Below are positions 1-8,486 of a DNA stretch of 23,934 bases, piece by piece. Source of the stretch: Solimonas sp047605265. GTDB taxonomy: Bacteria; Pseudomonadota; Gammaproteobacteria; Nevskiales; Nevskiaceae. Below the pieces are notes generated by a model that did not search any database, was not told the origin of the DNA, and saw nothing but the letters and a program-made list of their open reading frames with translations. The translations under genes were made by a program, and so were the position numbers. The DNA lies in assembly GCA_047605265.1 (NCBI GenBank), contig JASGFY010000051.1:1-23934 (forward strand). The letters run 5' to 3'. The first letter of the stretch is position 1. Each line of letters opens with the position of its first letter.

Positions 1-605
1 GGCGCTCGCCGCTTAGCTCCACTTTTGACGACCGCTAAAAGCGGGGGGATTACCGATCTTTCTTTTTTCCTTACGAAACATGAGCCAAGCCATGGCTACG
101 TTTTTAGAAGTGTTTTATCAATTGAGTCGATCGACTCAAATTTTTAGATACTTCGCTATCGCTAACGATGGAGCCTGCACTACAACTCGAATTTCAATCT
201 ATCAATATTTTATGACTTCCTATAAACAATACGAGCATTAGTTCTTCTTTTTCATCAATTTTTAGCTGAGAATCACAATGAAGAACATCGTCAATACTCC
301 TCGTTGGAGCAGGCCACCTGCACTGCGAGCATACTGTAGACAGTTCTATGTGCAGTCACTGTAACTAACCATAGATAATATACAGTCGACTGAGACAGCT
401 CGTGTTCGGCCGCGCTGGTTGAGGATTGACCGTAAGCGACAGAGAGGCATTGCCAGGGGAATATAGATGCCACGATTGACGTCTAGGGTCGCAAATTAGG
501 CGCTGATCTTTAATCTCTACGCGACATCATAGATTTAGATAAGAAAAGTACCTATCCTTCCAGCATTCAATCCTACAAAGCAGGAGCTTATCTCCAGCAT
601 TAGCA
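1..605. other. AT-rich region without a recognisable gene
   Basis: This stretch lies downstream of the minus-strand wzc-like gene. It is much richer in A and T than the region beyond 5.4 kb. I recognise no gene in it. A minus-strand frame of 60 codons at 291-473 has no family resemblance. The + frame starting at base 1 stays open to a TAG at 145-147 and could be the tail of a gene from outside, but its product is not recognisable. There are several short perfect palindromes: 122-139, CTGTAGACAG near 334, and CAGTCGACTG at 383-392. A weak GGAG/CTCC hairpin at 583-595 lies just past the wzc stop but has no clean U-run. Confidence 0.6.
122..145 (+). terminator. Perfect 18-bp palindrome followed by a T-run
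   Basis: Positions 122-139 form a perfect palindrome (TTGAGTCGA/TCGACTCAA). As RNA it can fold into a 7-bp stem with a GATC loop. On the + strand it is followed by AATTTTT, as in a Rho-independent terminator, so it could end a rightward transcript entering from outside the window. The stem is not GC-rich. An operator for a dimeric regulator is an equally simple reading. Confidence 0.3.
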
Positions 606-2846
606 TTAGTGCTTTTGCATACTGTACTGATTTCGATACGAATAGCCGTAGGCACTATAGTAGTAGCTACTGTATGCACCGCCTCGTGCGCCAACTTGGT
701 TGAAGATTGCGCCACGCAGTTGCACACCAGCCAGCGTCAGACGGCGCACCGACTCTTCTACCATCATCAATGGATGTTCACCTTCCTTCAGCACCAGGAA
801 TACCGAGCCAGCTAGGCGGCCAACGATGCTAGCATCTGTCACCGACAGGATTGGCGGTGTATCGATGATAACGAGATCGAATTCAGCAGAAAGCTTGTTC
901 AGCAATTGCGCAAAGCGCTCATGCATCAGCAGCTCTGCAGGATTCGGTGGCATGGTCCCATTAGTAATGATGTTTAGGCCATCGACCACCGTTTTGCGAA
1001 TGATGCTGTGCAGGTCCATATTGCCAGCCACATAGTCGCTGAGACCAGGCACGGTAGGCTCGCCTATGTACTTATGCAGGTGGCCACGGCGCAGATCCGC
1101 ATCGATGACTATGGCCTTCTTGCCACTAGCCGCCAGTATGGCGCCGAGATTTATGGAGATAAAGGATTTACCTAGTCCGGGCGTCGGGCCAGTGAACATG
1201 ATGATCCGGTTCGGCGCTTCCATCAGTGCAAACTGTAGGGATGTGCGGAAACTGCGTAGCGCTTCGATTGCAACATCATTCGGTTCAGTCGCCGCGAGGA
1301 TGTAGCTGCCCACCTGTTTTTTCTGCACAGCCTGCGTCAACCGCTTTTGCGATGGAGCATAAGGAATAGCTGCATAAGTATGCAGGCCCAGAGTACTCTC
1401 AATCTCATCTGGCCGACTCACGCCCTGAAACAGCGCACGGCGCAGGAACAGAATGGCCACACCAAGAAAACCTCCGAGCGCTACGGAAATCGCAAGGACG
1501 ATAATCGTCTTAGGTTTGGCTTTCTCATTGGGCACGAGCGGGTAATCGATGATGCGGACATTACCCACTGTACCTGCCTTGGCTACCTGCAATTCTTGTG
1601 TCGAGTTAAGCAGTGTCGTGTAAATCTGAGTGTTGACGTCCAAGTCACGCATCAAGCTCAGCACCTCCTGCTGCGTCTCGGGCAAATTGGAGGAACGCTT
1701 TTTGATCTCGTTCTGTTCCTGCTCAATTCCTTTGATTTGCGCATCGATAGCTTGCACGGCTGGATGCTGGGGCGTGAACCGCTGAAGCACTTGCTGGCGC
1801 TGCTGGATTAATTCCAGACGTTTAGCCTCCAAATCCACGGACTGTTCCAACACCAATTCCGTTTCCTTGGTGATGTCCACGGAACCCTGTTTCATCTGAT
1901 ATGCATTGAGCTGAGCTTGCGCCGCATCTACCTTAGCACGGGTTTTCGGTAGTTGCTGCTGGAGAAAATCCAGCGACTGCTGAGCTTCCGCAGACCGGCG
2001 CTCCACGTTCTGACGCAGGTAGGCGTCTTCAATCTGCCGGATTATCGCCGCAGCACGCTTGGCTTCATGATTTTCGACCGTCAGCCCTATCACGCCCGAT
2101 TGCTTGCCCTGCTCGGCAACAGTCAGGCTATTGCCCAAATCCTTCAGCGTATCAGTCAACGCGTAGCGAATTAGCTTAAAGTGGGTACCAGGCCTTGCTT
2201 TGAGTTCCCGTACGAAAATCTGTGCATTACCTTGGCTAGCCGCAATGCCCACTGTACCGTTGAGCAATAGTTCGCCATCCGGATCGAATAGTTGATACTG
2301 CCCCTTATCTTCAGCGACAAGTAATAGTTCCTTCCCCAACCAATCTTTACTCACGCTGAGTGTTGAAACCTCGATAGTTTCTCCACCCCAAGCAAAGCTG
2401 TCCAAGCCTAAAGGAGCCGGCACCGGTTGATCCAGATCTTTGCGATGACGCACAATAAAGTGTCCGATGAACGGGAAATAGCGTGGCTCCGCCTCAATCT
2501 GTAAATTAAGAGCATCGATTACCTTAATCAATATCATACGACTCTGGAGTATCTGGATTTCCGCTTCGGTTTCCATGGGAGAACCGAACAAAGAAGCCAG
2601 ATCGCCCATAGAAGCCTGCAAGCCGCCCTTGTCGTTTTCTTCCACCTGCACTACGCCATCTGCTCTATAAATCGGTCGGGCAGCGATGAGATATGCACAG
2701 CCTATGAAGAGCGTTGCGAGCACCGCCATCAGCAACGTCCATTTCCCTCCCCACAAAACGCCGAACAATTGGCGAAGGTCGATTTCATCTCCTTCTTCCT
2801 GCAGGCTTGTCAATGCTTGATGCGGCGGCGGAGCTTGAACAGTCAT
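606..2846 (-). CDS. wzc: Wzc-like polysaccharide co-polymerase / tyrosine autokinase
   Basis: This is a 746-residue inner-membrane protein of the Wzc/Etk (BY-kinase) family, which controls chain length and export of capsule or exopolysaccharide together with Wza. The N-terminal Wzz-type region begins with a membrane segment at about 35-56. A long periplasmic part rich in Gln/Glu coiled coil (about 275-400) follows, then the GNVRIID motif, a Pro-rich stretch and a second membrane segment at about 447-468. The cytoplasmic kinase has Walker A GPTPGLGKS (553-561), Walker A' IDADLRRG (about 580-587) and Walker B LVIIDTPP (658-665). The C-terminal tail carries eight tyrosines between 725 and 741, the usual autophosphorylation cluster. 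Length is typical. It is the last gene of the set, 88 bp after the wza-like gene. No cognate Wzb phosphatase is seen. Base composition is AT-richer than the genes to the right. Confidence 0.95.
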   Translation of the reverse strand: MTVQAPPPHQALTSLQEEGDEIDLRQLFGVLWGGKWTLLMAVLATLFIGCAYLIAARPIYRADGVVQVEENDKGGLQASMGDLASLFGSPMETEAEIQILQSRMILIKVIDALNLQIEAEPRYFPFIGHFIVRHRKDLDQPVPAPLGLDSFAWGGETIEVSTLSVSKDWLGKELLLVAEDKGQYQLFDPDGELLLNGTVGIAASQGNAQIFVRELKARPGTHFKLIRYALTDTLKDLGNSLTVAEQGKQSGVIGLTVENHEAKRAAAIIRQIEDAYLRQNVERRSAEAQQSLDFLQQQLPKTRAKVDAAQAQLNAYQMKQGSVDITKETELVLEQSVDLEAKRLELIQQRQQVLQRFTPQHPAVQAIDAQIKGIEQEQNEIKKRSSNLPETQQEVLSLMRDLDVNTQIYTTLLNSTQELQVAKAGTVGNVRIIDYPLVPNEKAKPKTIIVLAISVALGGFLGVAILFLRRALFQGVSRPDEIESTLGLHTYAAIPYAPSQKRLTQAVQKKQVGSYILAATEPNDVAIEALRSFRTSLQFALMEAPNRIIMFTGPTPGLGKSFISINLGAILAASGKKAIVIDADLRRGHLHKYIGEPTVPGLSDYVAGNMDLHSIIRKTVVDGLNIITNGTMPPNPAELLMHERFAQLLNKLSAEFDLVIIDTPPILSVTDASIVGRLAGSVFLVLKEGEHPLMMVEESVRRLTLAGVQLRGAIFNQVGARGGAYSSYYYSAYGYSYRNQYSMQKH

Positions 2847-2934
2847 TGATTATGCTTTCTCTTCGAAAAATGCCGACCGATGCCCCACAGCCGCGATCAG
2901 TCCAGGATGGCCATGAAGCGTTGCTGCGTCTGTC

Positions 2935-4041
2935 CTACTTATCCAATCTGTCAAGATAGTAAATGGAAGTAATGGTGGGAAGAAGCTGGCTGATGATCAA
3001 GTTGTATTGCGCAAACTTAGTGGCCTTCACGTAAATCACGTCACGTGGAACCAAGGGGAATTCGTCAGCGAGAAGCAAACCAGTAGGCTGACTAAGGTCG
3101 ACGGCAAAAATTTGTGCGGGCTGCCCCGTTACAATCGGGCGGCGAAAGACCAGCACGCCGGAATCATTAGCCGTGGTCTTATCCAGACCGCCGGTCTTGG
3201 TGAGTGCTTCAATCAGCGTCGTCTGTTGCTGGCTGAGAACGACGGGCCCTTGACGAGAAACCTCACCAAGGACAAAGACTTGATCCTCACTCGTATCCGG
3301 CACATGCACGATATCTCCGGGCTCAAGGCGTGGATTCACGGCGGGACGCGCGCCGGATAGTAGCCCCGCCAAATCTATAACGTAGCTCTTACCGTTGCGT
3401 ATCAGCAGCGCACTACGACGGCTAGCCGTGTCAGGATTGATACCGCCGCGCTCATTAATAGCCTCCAATACGCCCTTGACCGTGTCATCCATAGTCACAA
3501 GCCCTGGATTTCGGACTTCGCCGGTCACCTGCACGCGGCCTGCACGGAAAGCCGCCACGCGTACGTCAACCTGGGGTTTGGTTACCACAGGCTTCAGTCG
3601 ATCCACGAGCGCATCGCGTATTTCTTGGACGGTTTTACCAGCGACGTCAAGAACGCCGGCATATGGAAATGAAAGCGTCCCATCCGCCGCCACCAGCTGG
3701 CCGGCACTTACAGGATCGCGCGTTACAGCTCCAAATGGATTAGTCAACTCCATATGATCCCAGACGACGATCTGCAGCACGTCACCTGAGCCAATGCGAT
3801 ATTCGGACGGCGGATTAGCCGGATTGGCCGGCACCAAGCCATCTTCATCCATAAAGGATTTTGTCGCAACTAGCTTTTGTGCTGCAATAACATCCGGCGT
3901 AATTTCCACGACTTCATAACCTGGATCCGTATCCAGATGACTTCCATCAGCATCCACATGCAAGCCCGGAACCAACGCACAACCGGAAAATAGACAGGAA
4001 AAGACCAGAATCCCGCCGGGCATGGCATTTCTAAAAAACAT
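2935..4041 (-). CDS. wza: Wza-like outer-membrane polysaccharide export lipoprotein
   Basis: This is a 368-residue member of the Wza/KpsD/GfcE polysaccharide export family, which forms the outer-membrane exit channel. The N-terminus is a lipoprotein signal with lipobox LFSG before Cys21. The export domain begins at YRIGSGDVLQI (81-91). Two SLBB-type units follow, around VQVTGEVRNPG (170-180) and VFVLGEVSRQG (255-265). The C-terminal segment of about 344-366 is hydrophobic or amphipathic, matching the helix that Wza uses to cross the outer membrane. The chosen ATG has a strong GAGGGAGA Shine-Dalgarno just upstream, which settles the start. The gene is followed by the wzc-like gene and preceded by a 376-nt gap, so it may have its own promoter as well as readthrough from the sugar transferase. 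Confidence 0.93.
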   Translation of the reverse strand: MFFRNAMPGGILVFSCLFSGCALVPGLHVDADGSHLDTDPGYEVVEITPDVIAAQKLVATKSFMDEDGLVPANPANPPSEYRIGSGDVLQIVVWDHMELTNPFGAVTRDPVSAGQLVAADGTLSFPYAGVLDVAGKTVQEIRDALVDRLKPVVTKPQVDVRVAAFRAGRVQVTGEVRNPGLVTMDDTVKGVLEAINERGGINPDTASRRSALLIRNGKSYVIDLAGLLSGARPAVNPRLEPGDIVHVPDTSEDQVFVLGEVSRQGPVVLSQQQTTLIEALTKTGGLDKTTANDSGVLVFRRPIVTGQPAQIFAVDLSQPTGLLLADEFPLVPRDVIYVKATKFAQYNLIISQLLPTITSIYYLDRLDK

Positions 4042-4417
4042 CGATTCTCCCTCATAGTCGCCAAAGTACCACAGCCTGACACTAAAACCGCTACAGCCAA
4101 TTGCCGTAAACCAAGGCTATCCAACACTAGCCAAGCAGATAAGATACAATAAAAGTGTCTTCAAGGCTTTTGAATACTTATAAAGCGAGGACGCGAATTA
4201 AGTTGGACGCATACATCGAGGTATGCGAATTTACTTCTTCTGGAAAAATACAAATAATACCCGTCATCGCAAAGCCACTTAGTGGCCATAGCAATCCTAA
4301 TATTCATTGCATGGGCATAAGCTGGAGGCTTCGTTGCATTCGGCTTTTGACCTCGCGGAAGAAACTGCTGAACTTCTTCACGGGAGTGAATCCGTGTCCA
4401 ATGGGGACACAGGCCAC
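4042..4417. other. 376-nt gap between sugar transferase and wza genes
   Basis: This AT-rich gap lies inside an otherwise co-directional minus-strand set. No credible gene lies in it. A small hairpin, GTGTCC/GGACAC at 4394-4410, lies just after the sugar-transferase stop but lacks a U-run. On the minus strand, TTGAAG and TATCTG occur 17 nt apart in roughly the 4135-4165 stretch and could be a weak sigma70-type promoter for the wza-like gene. I found no JUMPstart/ops-type element by eye. Confidence 0.5.
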
Positions 4418-5188
4418 TTAATATGCTCCACTTCTCGCCAGCACGACTTTTACTGTCTTGAGAAGCAACAATATATCAAGTTTTATGCATGCGGTCCGTG
4501 CATAGCGGCGATCCATGGCAATCCGCCTGCGATAATCGACGTCGTTACGGCCCGTCACCTGCCACAGCCCAGTGATTCCAGGCTTTACAGCCAAATAATA
4601 TCGCTTGGCACGCCCGTACATATCCAATTCATCTCTGACAATCGGCCGGGGACCAACGAGGCTCATATCGCCTTTCAGGACGTTCCAAAGCTGCGGCAGT
4701 TCGTCCAAGCTGGTTTTACGAAGAAAAGCACCCATGCGAGTAATTCGCGGGTCCTTGCGCAGCTTTCGATCTGCCGCCCATTCCATGCGGGCCTCTTCAC
4801 TGCTGGCCAGCAGATCGGCCAGCACGCGGTCAGCATCCGTTACCATAGACCGGAACTTATAAACTTTGAATGACTTGCCGTCCTTGCCGATGCGAGCATG
4901 CGCGAAAATGATCTTTCCGGACCTCGCCAAGGAAATTGTTACCCCGAGCAGAATCGGCGAAAAGAGCAGAGCGCACGCCATTGCACCGAGAACATCAATC
5001 ACGCGCTTCGCCATCAGGTACGCTGGCGAAAGATTAACGTCATTGGTGGAGTCGATGTCGAATGGAATTCGCGCGACAGCCGCATCGCTTCTGAACTCGA
5101 TCGAATCGATGTTTGTTTGTGATGCTTCCAAATCCCGCGGTTTCAAACTGACCAGAAGCTGATCAAGTGCAGCCTGCCCACCTTCCAT
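4418..5188 (-). CDS. Undecaprenyl-phosphate sugar phosphotransferase (ExoY/WcaJ family)
   Basis: This 256-residue bacterial sugar transferase, a monotopic phosphoglycosyl transferase, would move a sugar-1-phosphate from a nucleotide sugar to undecaprenyl phosphate and so start the polysaccharide repeat unit. A hydrophilic N-terminal 55 residues is followed by KRVIDVLGA (61-69) with the single hydrophobic re-entrant segment at about 68-88. Then come KVYKFRSM (108-115), DPRITRMGAFLRKTSLDELP (146-165), the SLVGPRP motif (176-182) and VKPGITGLWQVTGR (201-214). It lacks the multi-span N-terminal domain of WcaJ/WbaP and is therefore the short ExoY type. The ATG is preceded by AGGGAG at good spacing. 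It is the first gene of the polysaccharide set. The sugar specificity cannot be read from the sequence. Confidence 0.93.
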   Translation of the reverse strand: MEGGQAALDQLLVSLKPRDLEASQTNIDSIEFRSDAAVARIPFDIDSTNDVNLSPAYLMAKRVIDVLGAMACALLFSPILLGVTISLARSGKIIFAHARIGKDGKSFKVYKFRSMVTDADRVLADLLASSEEARMEWAADRKLRKDPRITRMGAFLRKTSLDELPQLWNVLKGDMSLVGPRPIVRDELDMYGRAKRYYLAVKPGITGLWQVTGRNDVDYRRRIAMDRRYARTACIKLDILLLLKTVKVVLARSGAY

Positions 5189-5299
5189 GCACTACTCCCT
5201 CATCTTCGCTACGGTCGTCGCCTGACCGTCAACGACTTGGAAAACCTTGACAGAGCGTCCTGCCCTATCCACTGACCACGGCGCACCAAATTCGAGCGC

Positions 5300-5330
5300 A
5301 GTATATACCTTCGAATCGTCTATGGTGCAA
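5300..5330 (-). promoter_or_regulatory. Candidate promoter of the polysaccharide genes
   Basis: In the 228-nt gap between secF and the sugar transferase, the minus strand has a TTGCAC box (5325-5330). It is followed by TATATA 17 nt on, or TATACT 19 nt on (5300-5307). The predicted start would leave a leader of roughly 100 nt. A GC hairpin (CCCC/GGGG, 5395-5408) sits between the secF stop and this site and could damp readthrough, though it has no U-run. This is inferred from the motifs only. Confidence 0.35.
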
Positions 5331-5416
5331 AGCAGCATGAAGCATGCCACAGCTTTTCGTGACGAATTGTGACACTGGCCTCAGACAAGCCTATCCCCGA
5401 GTCAGGGGGAGGCACG

Positions 5417-6346
5417 TTACGGGAATTCGTCAATCTCCTTTTCCTTGGCCGGCAGAAGGTCTTCCCGCGAAATTCCGAGTGCGACCGCCAGATTCGTAGA
5501 CACGTAGATCGACGAGTACGTCGCCACGATGACGCCGACGATCAGCGCAACCGAGAAGCTATGGACGGTGGCTCCCCCCAGCACGAAAAGCGCGGTCAAC
5601 ACCAACAAGGTGGTCAAGTGCGTGATGACGGATCTTAGGATGGTCTGGTTGACCGAGAGATTAACGACATCGAGGATGTCGCTGCGGCGCTCCGAGATGA
5701 GATTCTCGCGAATGCGGTCGAAGATGACGATGGTTTCGTTGTTCGAGTAGCCGATCAGCGCCAGGATGGCGGCCAGGGTCGTGATGTCGAATTCAACCCG
5801 GCAGATCGACAGAAAGCCCAGCACCATGACGGCGTCGTGGATCAGGGCAGCGATAGCGCCAACCGAGAATTTCCACTCGAAGCGGAACATGATGTAGGCG
5901 GCGATGCCCATGAAGGCGAATAGCAGGGCGAGCCCGCCTTTCTCGAACAGCTCGTCGCCGATCTGCGGACCGACGAACTCGATGCGGCGAAGGGTGATGC
6001 CACTCTCTTCGGCATGCAGCGCCTCCAGAACGTGCGTGCTGACCTGCGCCGAGTTCTCCCCCTTGTTGGGGGGCAGACGGATCAGGACGGCTGACGATGC
6101 GCCGAAGTATTGAACGACGGCGCGCTCGTAGCCCGCCTCGCCGAGATCATGGCGAACAGTGTCGAGCTCGACGCTCTTCGGATACGTCACTTCCACCAGT
6201 ACGCCGCCGGTGAAGTCGATGCCGAAGTTCAGGCCGCGGAAGGCAACGAGCAGAATGGCTGCGATGGTCAGAACGGTCGACACGGCCAAGCCCACCTTGC
6301 GCTGGGCCATGAAGTTGATGCTGGGAACGCGGGCAAAGAATTTCAT
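5417..6346 (-). CDS. secF: Protein translocase subunit SecF
   Basis: This 309-residue inner-membrane partner of SecD uses the proton gradient to assist late steps of Sec-dependent export. It has an N-terminal membrane segment (about 18-37), the family motif GLNFGIDFTGG, a periplasmic domain and five further membrane segments. The conserved segment at about residue 200 reads YSNNETIVIFDRIRE. Most SecF proteins that I know have Asp where this one has Glu204. The later stretch TILRSVITHLTTLLVLTALF and the C-terminal GVIVATYSSIYV are typical. It is downstream of secD on the same strand but separated from it by 231 nt containing a REP-like array, whereas secD and secF are normally close together. 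Confidence 0.97.
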   Translation of the reverse strand: MKFFARVPSINFMAQRKVGLAVSTVLTIAAILLVAFRGLNFGIDFTGGVLVEVTYPKSVELDTVRHDLGEAGYERAVVQYFGASSAVLIRLPPNKGENSAQVSTHVLEALHAEESGITLRRIEFVGPQIGDELFEKGGLALLFAFMGIAAYIMFRFEWKFSVGAIAALIHDAVMVLGFLSICRVEFDITTLAAILALIGYSNNETIVIFDRIRENLISERRSDILDVVNLSVNQTILRSVITHLTTLLVLTALFVLGGATVHSFSVALIVGVIVATYSSIYVSTNLAVALGISREDLLPAKEKEIDEFP

Positions 6347-6388
6347 GGGAAGGCTTGGCCGGTTAGCGCGTTAGCGGGAGGCACGCTT

Positions 6389-6560
6389 TGAGCCTCTTCT
6401 CCAAGAAGAAGAGGTTGGGTGAGAAGAATGCTTTTTTGAATAGACTGCGGCGCGGAATGCTGACACCCACCTCCCCTAACCCCTCCTCCCGCAAGCGGGT
6501 GGAGGGGAACAAGGCATCGAGCCCCCTCTTCCTTGAAGAGAGGTTGGGTGAGGAGGGCCT
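6389..6560 (+). repeat. REP-like three-hairpin array, copy A
   Basis: Three GC-rich hairpins lie in this stretch: about 6392-6415, 6480-6507 (CCCCTCCTCCCGC/GCGGGTGGAGGGG with an AA loop and one mismatch) and 6524-6542. The first and third share a right-hand tail GAGGTTGGGTGAG. The middle one carries the same kind of tail inverted (CACCTCCCCTAACCCC), so the units alternate forward, reverse, forward. Between the first two is a spacer with GCTTTTTTGAA and GACTGCGGCGCGGA. The same spacer occurs in copy B at 8926-9110. The array fills most of the gap between secD and secF. Confidence 0.85.
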
Positions 6561-6577
6561 GGACCCAAGCATCGCGC

Positions 6578-8431
6578 TCACCAGATCGGAACGTCCTTGA
6601 GCGGACGCCTGGCGAAGCACAGTTGCGCGAGCGAGCGCGAGCCGACGATGGCGGTGAACTGCGAGGTGATGATGCCGATGAACAGCGTGATCGCGAAGCC
6701 CTTGACCGGTCCTGCGCCCAAAGCGAACAGCACGCCCGTGCCGATCAGCACGGTGACGTTGGCGTCGGCGATTGTCAGAAACGCGCGCTCGTAGCCGGCC
6801 TCGATCGCATGATGCGGCTTGGAGCCGTTGCGCAACTCCTCGCGGATTCTCTCGTAGATCAGCACGTTGGCGTCGACGGCAATACCCATGTGCAGCACCA
6901 CGCCGGCGATGCCCGGCATCGTCAGCGTCGCCTGCAGCAGCGACAGCACGGCCACGAGCAGCAGCAGGTTCAGCACCAGCGCGCTGACCGCGAACAGGCC
7001 GAATACGCGGTAATAGAACACCATGAAGACGGCCACCAGCGCCAGGCCCAGCGCGGCAGCGGTGAAGCCCTTGCGGATGTTGTCGGCGCCGAGGCTCGGG
7101 CCGACGGTGCGCTCCTCGACGATGTCGACCGGCGCCGCCAGCGCGCCCGCCTTCAGCAGCAGCGCCAGATCGTGCGCTTCCTTGCTACCGAGGCCCGTGG
7201 TCTGGAAACGCTTGCCGAACACGCCGCGGATGCTGGCGACGGAGATGATCTCCTCCACTTCGCGATGCTCGCGCATCGCCTCGCCCTTCGCATTGTGCGT
7301 GGTGACGACTTCGCGCTCCTTGAACAGCACCGCCATCGGCTTGCCGACGTTTTTCTCGGTGAACGCGAACATGTTCTTGGCCCCCGCGGCGTCCAGCGTG
7401 ACGCTGACCGCCGGTCCCCCATCCTGATCGACCGTCGAAGCTGCGTCGACGAGGTTGTCGCCGCCCGCAATGATTTCGCGCTTGAGCAGATACGGAAGGT
7501 GCGTATCGCGTGTGTAGAAGAGCTCGGTGCCGGCCGGCGCGACGCCGGTCGCCGCGGCCGTCTGCGCGTCGCCCTCGGCGACGGCGCGGTATTCCAGCGT
7601 GGCCGTCGCGCCGAGGATTTCCTTGACGCGCGTGGTGTCCTGGATGCCCGGCAACTCGACGACGATGCGGTTGGCGCCCTGGCGCTGCACCAGCGGCTCG
7701 GCGACGCCGAGCTGGTTGACGCGGTTGCGCAGCGTCGTCAGGTTCTGCTGGACGGCGAAGTCGACGATGCGCTTGGCCTCTTTCTCCGACAGCGCAATCT
7801 GCAGCGCCAGCGGATTGTCCGGCGGGGTTGTCAGCTGATATTCGGTGAAATTCTTGGCGATCAGCTTTTGTGCGGCATCCAGCTTCTGGCTGTCGGCGAA
7901 TTCGAGAATCGCCGCACTGTTGGTCTGTCGGCGGCCGGTGTAACGGATATCTTCCTTGCGCAGCAGGGCCGGCACGTCGGTCACGATGCGGTCGACCGCC
8001 TTCTTGCGCACCTCGTCGATATCGACTTCGAGCAGGAAATGCACGCCACCGCGCAGATCCAGGCCCAGACTCATCGGCTTGGCGCCGATCGCGCGCAGCC
8101 AAGCCGGCGTCTTCGACGCTAGGTTCAGGGCGACGACGTAACGGTCGCCCAGTTTTTCCCGGAGCAGGTCTGCGGCCTTTAGCTGCGCTTCGGCCGCATC
8201 GAAGCGCACGACCCACTGCCCGCTCTCGACGCCACTGGCGCGCGGGACCAGGCCGGCGTCCGTCAGGCCGGCGGTCACGGTATCGCCGAGGTCGGCCGGC
8301 AGCGGGTCGCCGCTGGCCAGTGAAATCTGTACGGACGGATCGTCGCCGTACAGATTCGGCGCCGCGTAGACGAGGCCAAACAGCAGCGCCGCGATCAGCA
8401 GCGCGTACTTCCAGGTCGGATAGGATTTCAT
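6578..8431 (-). CDS. secD: Protein translocase subunit SecD
   Basis: This 617-residue RND-type inner-membrane protein forms the SecDF-YajC complex with SecF and YajC and pulls exported proteins through SecYEG. The length matches the E. coli protein. It has a first membrane segment at about 9-28, a large periplasmic region that includes GLDLRGGVHFLLEVD, and five membrane segments in the last third. The conserved MGIAVDANVLIYERIREELR lies at about 515-534, followed by the DANVTVLIGTGVLF and GPVKGFAITLFIGI segments. The ATG lies 55 nt after the yajC stop. A REP-like array separates it from secF. All key family motifs look intact. Confidence 0.97.
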   Translation of the reverse strand: MKSYPTWKYALLIAALLFGLVYAAPNLYGDDPSVQISLASGDPLPADLGDTVTAGLTDAGLVPRASGVESGQWVVRFDAAEAQLKAADLLREKLGDRYVVALNLASKTPAWLRAIGAKPMSLGLDLRGGVHFLLEVDIDEVRKKAVDRIVTDVPALLRKEDIRYTGRRQTNSAAILEFADSQKLDAAQKLIAKNFTEYQLTTPPDNPLALQIALSEKEAKRIVDFAVQQNLTTLRNRVNQLGVAEPLVQRQGANRIVVELPGIQDTTRVKEILGATATLEYRAVAEGDAQTAAATGVAPAGTELFYTRDTHLPYLLKREIIAGGDNLVDAASTVDQDGGPAVSVTLDAAGAKNMFAFTEKNVGKPMAVLFKEREVVTTHNAKGEAMREHREVEEIISVASIRGVFGKRFQTTGLGSKEAHDLALLLKAGALAAPVDIVEERTVGPSLGADNIRKGFTAAALGLALVAVFMVFYYRVFGLFAVSALVLNLLLLVAVLSLLQATLTMPGIAGVVLHMGIAVDANVLIYERIREELRNGSKPHHAIEAGYERAFLTIADANVTVLIGTGVLFALGAGPVKGFAITLFIGIITSQFTAIVGSRSLAQLCFARRPLKDVPIW

Positions 8432-8486
8432 GGCGTTCTTGATGGGACGGCGGATGCCACCGCGAGGCGGCGGGGCGGCTGAAGGC

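Noticed and set aside
291..473. A 60-codon minus-strand frame in the AT-rich left edge
   Set aside because: No Shine-Dalgarno, no recognisable domain, and the length is expected by chance.
3870..4127. An overlapping minus-strand frame with its own lipobox-like LAVAVLVSGC
   Set aside because: It runs out of frame into the wza-like gene, has no family match, and the wza start has a far better Shine-Dalgarno. The lipobox is probably chance.
6431..6436. The T-run in the repeat spacer (and its match in copy B) as an intrinsic terminator
   Set aside because: The run lies a dozen bases beyond the first hairpin rather than directly after it, and it is on the strand opposite to sec transcription.
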